DNA of 54,237 nt, from contig NZ_LNSB01000036.1 in assembly GCF_001468285.1 (NCBI RefSeq), positions 1 to 54,237 of the forward strand. The letters are read 5' to 3'. The position numbers and the translations under genes were made by a program. This DNA is from Sphingopyxis sp. HIX. Its GTDB lineage: Bacteria; Pseudomonadota; Alphaproteobacteria; Sphingomonadales; Sphingomonadaceae. The notes beneath the pieces were generated by a model. That model saw only the letters and a list, made by a program, of their open reading frames with translations, had not been told where the DNA came from and made no database searches. Positions 54,074 to 54,237 of this stretch are shown in pieces (the stretch's first letter is position 1; the number at the start of each line of letters is the position of its first letter).

Positions 54074-54223
54074 TTAATCCTCCCTGTCGCGAAGCGATGG
54101 GGAGGGGGACCATGCGAAGCATGGTGGAGGGGTGGCGGCCTTGAGCCGACGTTTATGGCGTCGACCCCTCCACCACCCTGCGGGTGGTCCCCCTCCCCAC
54201 GGCTTCGCCGCAGGGAGGATTAA
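54074..54223. repeat. Second copy of the TTAATCCTCCCTG long palindrome
   Basis: TTAATCCTCCCTG at 54074 and CAGGGAGGATTAA at 54211 are exact inverted ends. Inside lie GCGAAGCGATGGGGAGGGGG and its inverse CCCCCTCCCCACGGCTTCGC, plus nested GTGGAGGGGT / ACCCCTCCAC arms. The same family is at 6962-7100, with a different centre. 54026-54073 holds nothing I can name. Confidence 0.88.
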
Positions 54224-54237
54224 GAGGTCCGCCCCCC

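Noticed and set aside
53951..54223. A 90-codon ORF at the right end
   Set aside because: It runs through a strong terminator and then through a long palindrome; no ribosome binding site and no recognisable domain.

Overview
The window is a chromosomal segment from a high-GC alphaproteobacterium, most likely a sphingomonad close to Sphingopyxis. The evidence is the GC-rich codon use, a CcrM-type GANTC methyltransferase, an aa3 oxidase subunit IV plus split pntAA/pntAB/pntB locus, an HPr-rel-A cassette, and many intergenic palindromes of types common in sphingomonads. The genus is an inference. Apart from the end of an IS5-family transposase at the left edge, I see no phage, plasmid, CRISPR, rRNA or tRNA.

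Layout. 1-1.3 kb: IS5 remnant, GntR regulator and nitroreductase. 1.4-5.7 kb: a peptide-uptake operon (POT transporter and two secreted amidohydrolase-fold proteins, the second without metal ligands). 5.7-9.4 kb: NnrU-like and DUF1003 membrane proteins, then a leftward symporter/aldo-keto reductase pair. 9.5-16.2 kb: a housekeeping run of glmM, DUF1272, a thiD-VOC fusion, rnhB, an SDR, then ccrM-folP behind a control region packed with GANTC sites. 16.3-18.8 kb (leftward): SRPBCC/ArsR pair and an NtrC-type regulator with altered ATPase motifs. 19.2-23.5 kb: oxidase subunit IV and the proton-translocating transhydrogenase, with a PH-domain and a fasciclin gene inserted. 23.6-30.3 kb: a racemase homolog without catalytic cysteines, DinB, DUF2147, then an operon of a beta-helix protein, a diheme cytochrome, maiA and a TonB-dependent receptor.

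30.6-33.2 kb holds an overlapping MarR / PqqD-like / HprK-related kinase / nucleotidyltransferase cassette, the strongest candidate for an undescribed peptide- or protein-modifying system. 33.3-39.9 kb: hydrolase, gph, glmU, two acetyltransferases, vapBC and glmS. With glmM at 9.5 kb, the whole fructose-6-phosphate to UDP-GlcNAc pathway is encoded within 31 kb. 39.9-50.1 kb is a mixed accessory and metabolic region: DMP19 protein, HAD hydrolase, Tat-exported dienelactone hydrolase, lipase, ASCH-wHTH fusion, DUF411, aldo-keto reductase, LysE/Lrp pair, LLM flavoprotein, and a CDF transporter coupled to a half-size binding-protein-like lipoprotein. 50.3-53.3 kb: argD-argF-hslO. The right end has a small secreted protein, a possible small RNA with a strong terminator, and a copy of the same long palindrome family found near 7 kb.

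Most operons use 1-4 bp stop/start overlaps, often with GTG or TTG starts; I adjusted starts to these overlaps and to visible ribosome binding sites. All assignments come from reading the sequence, with no database search.
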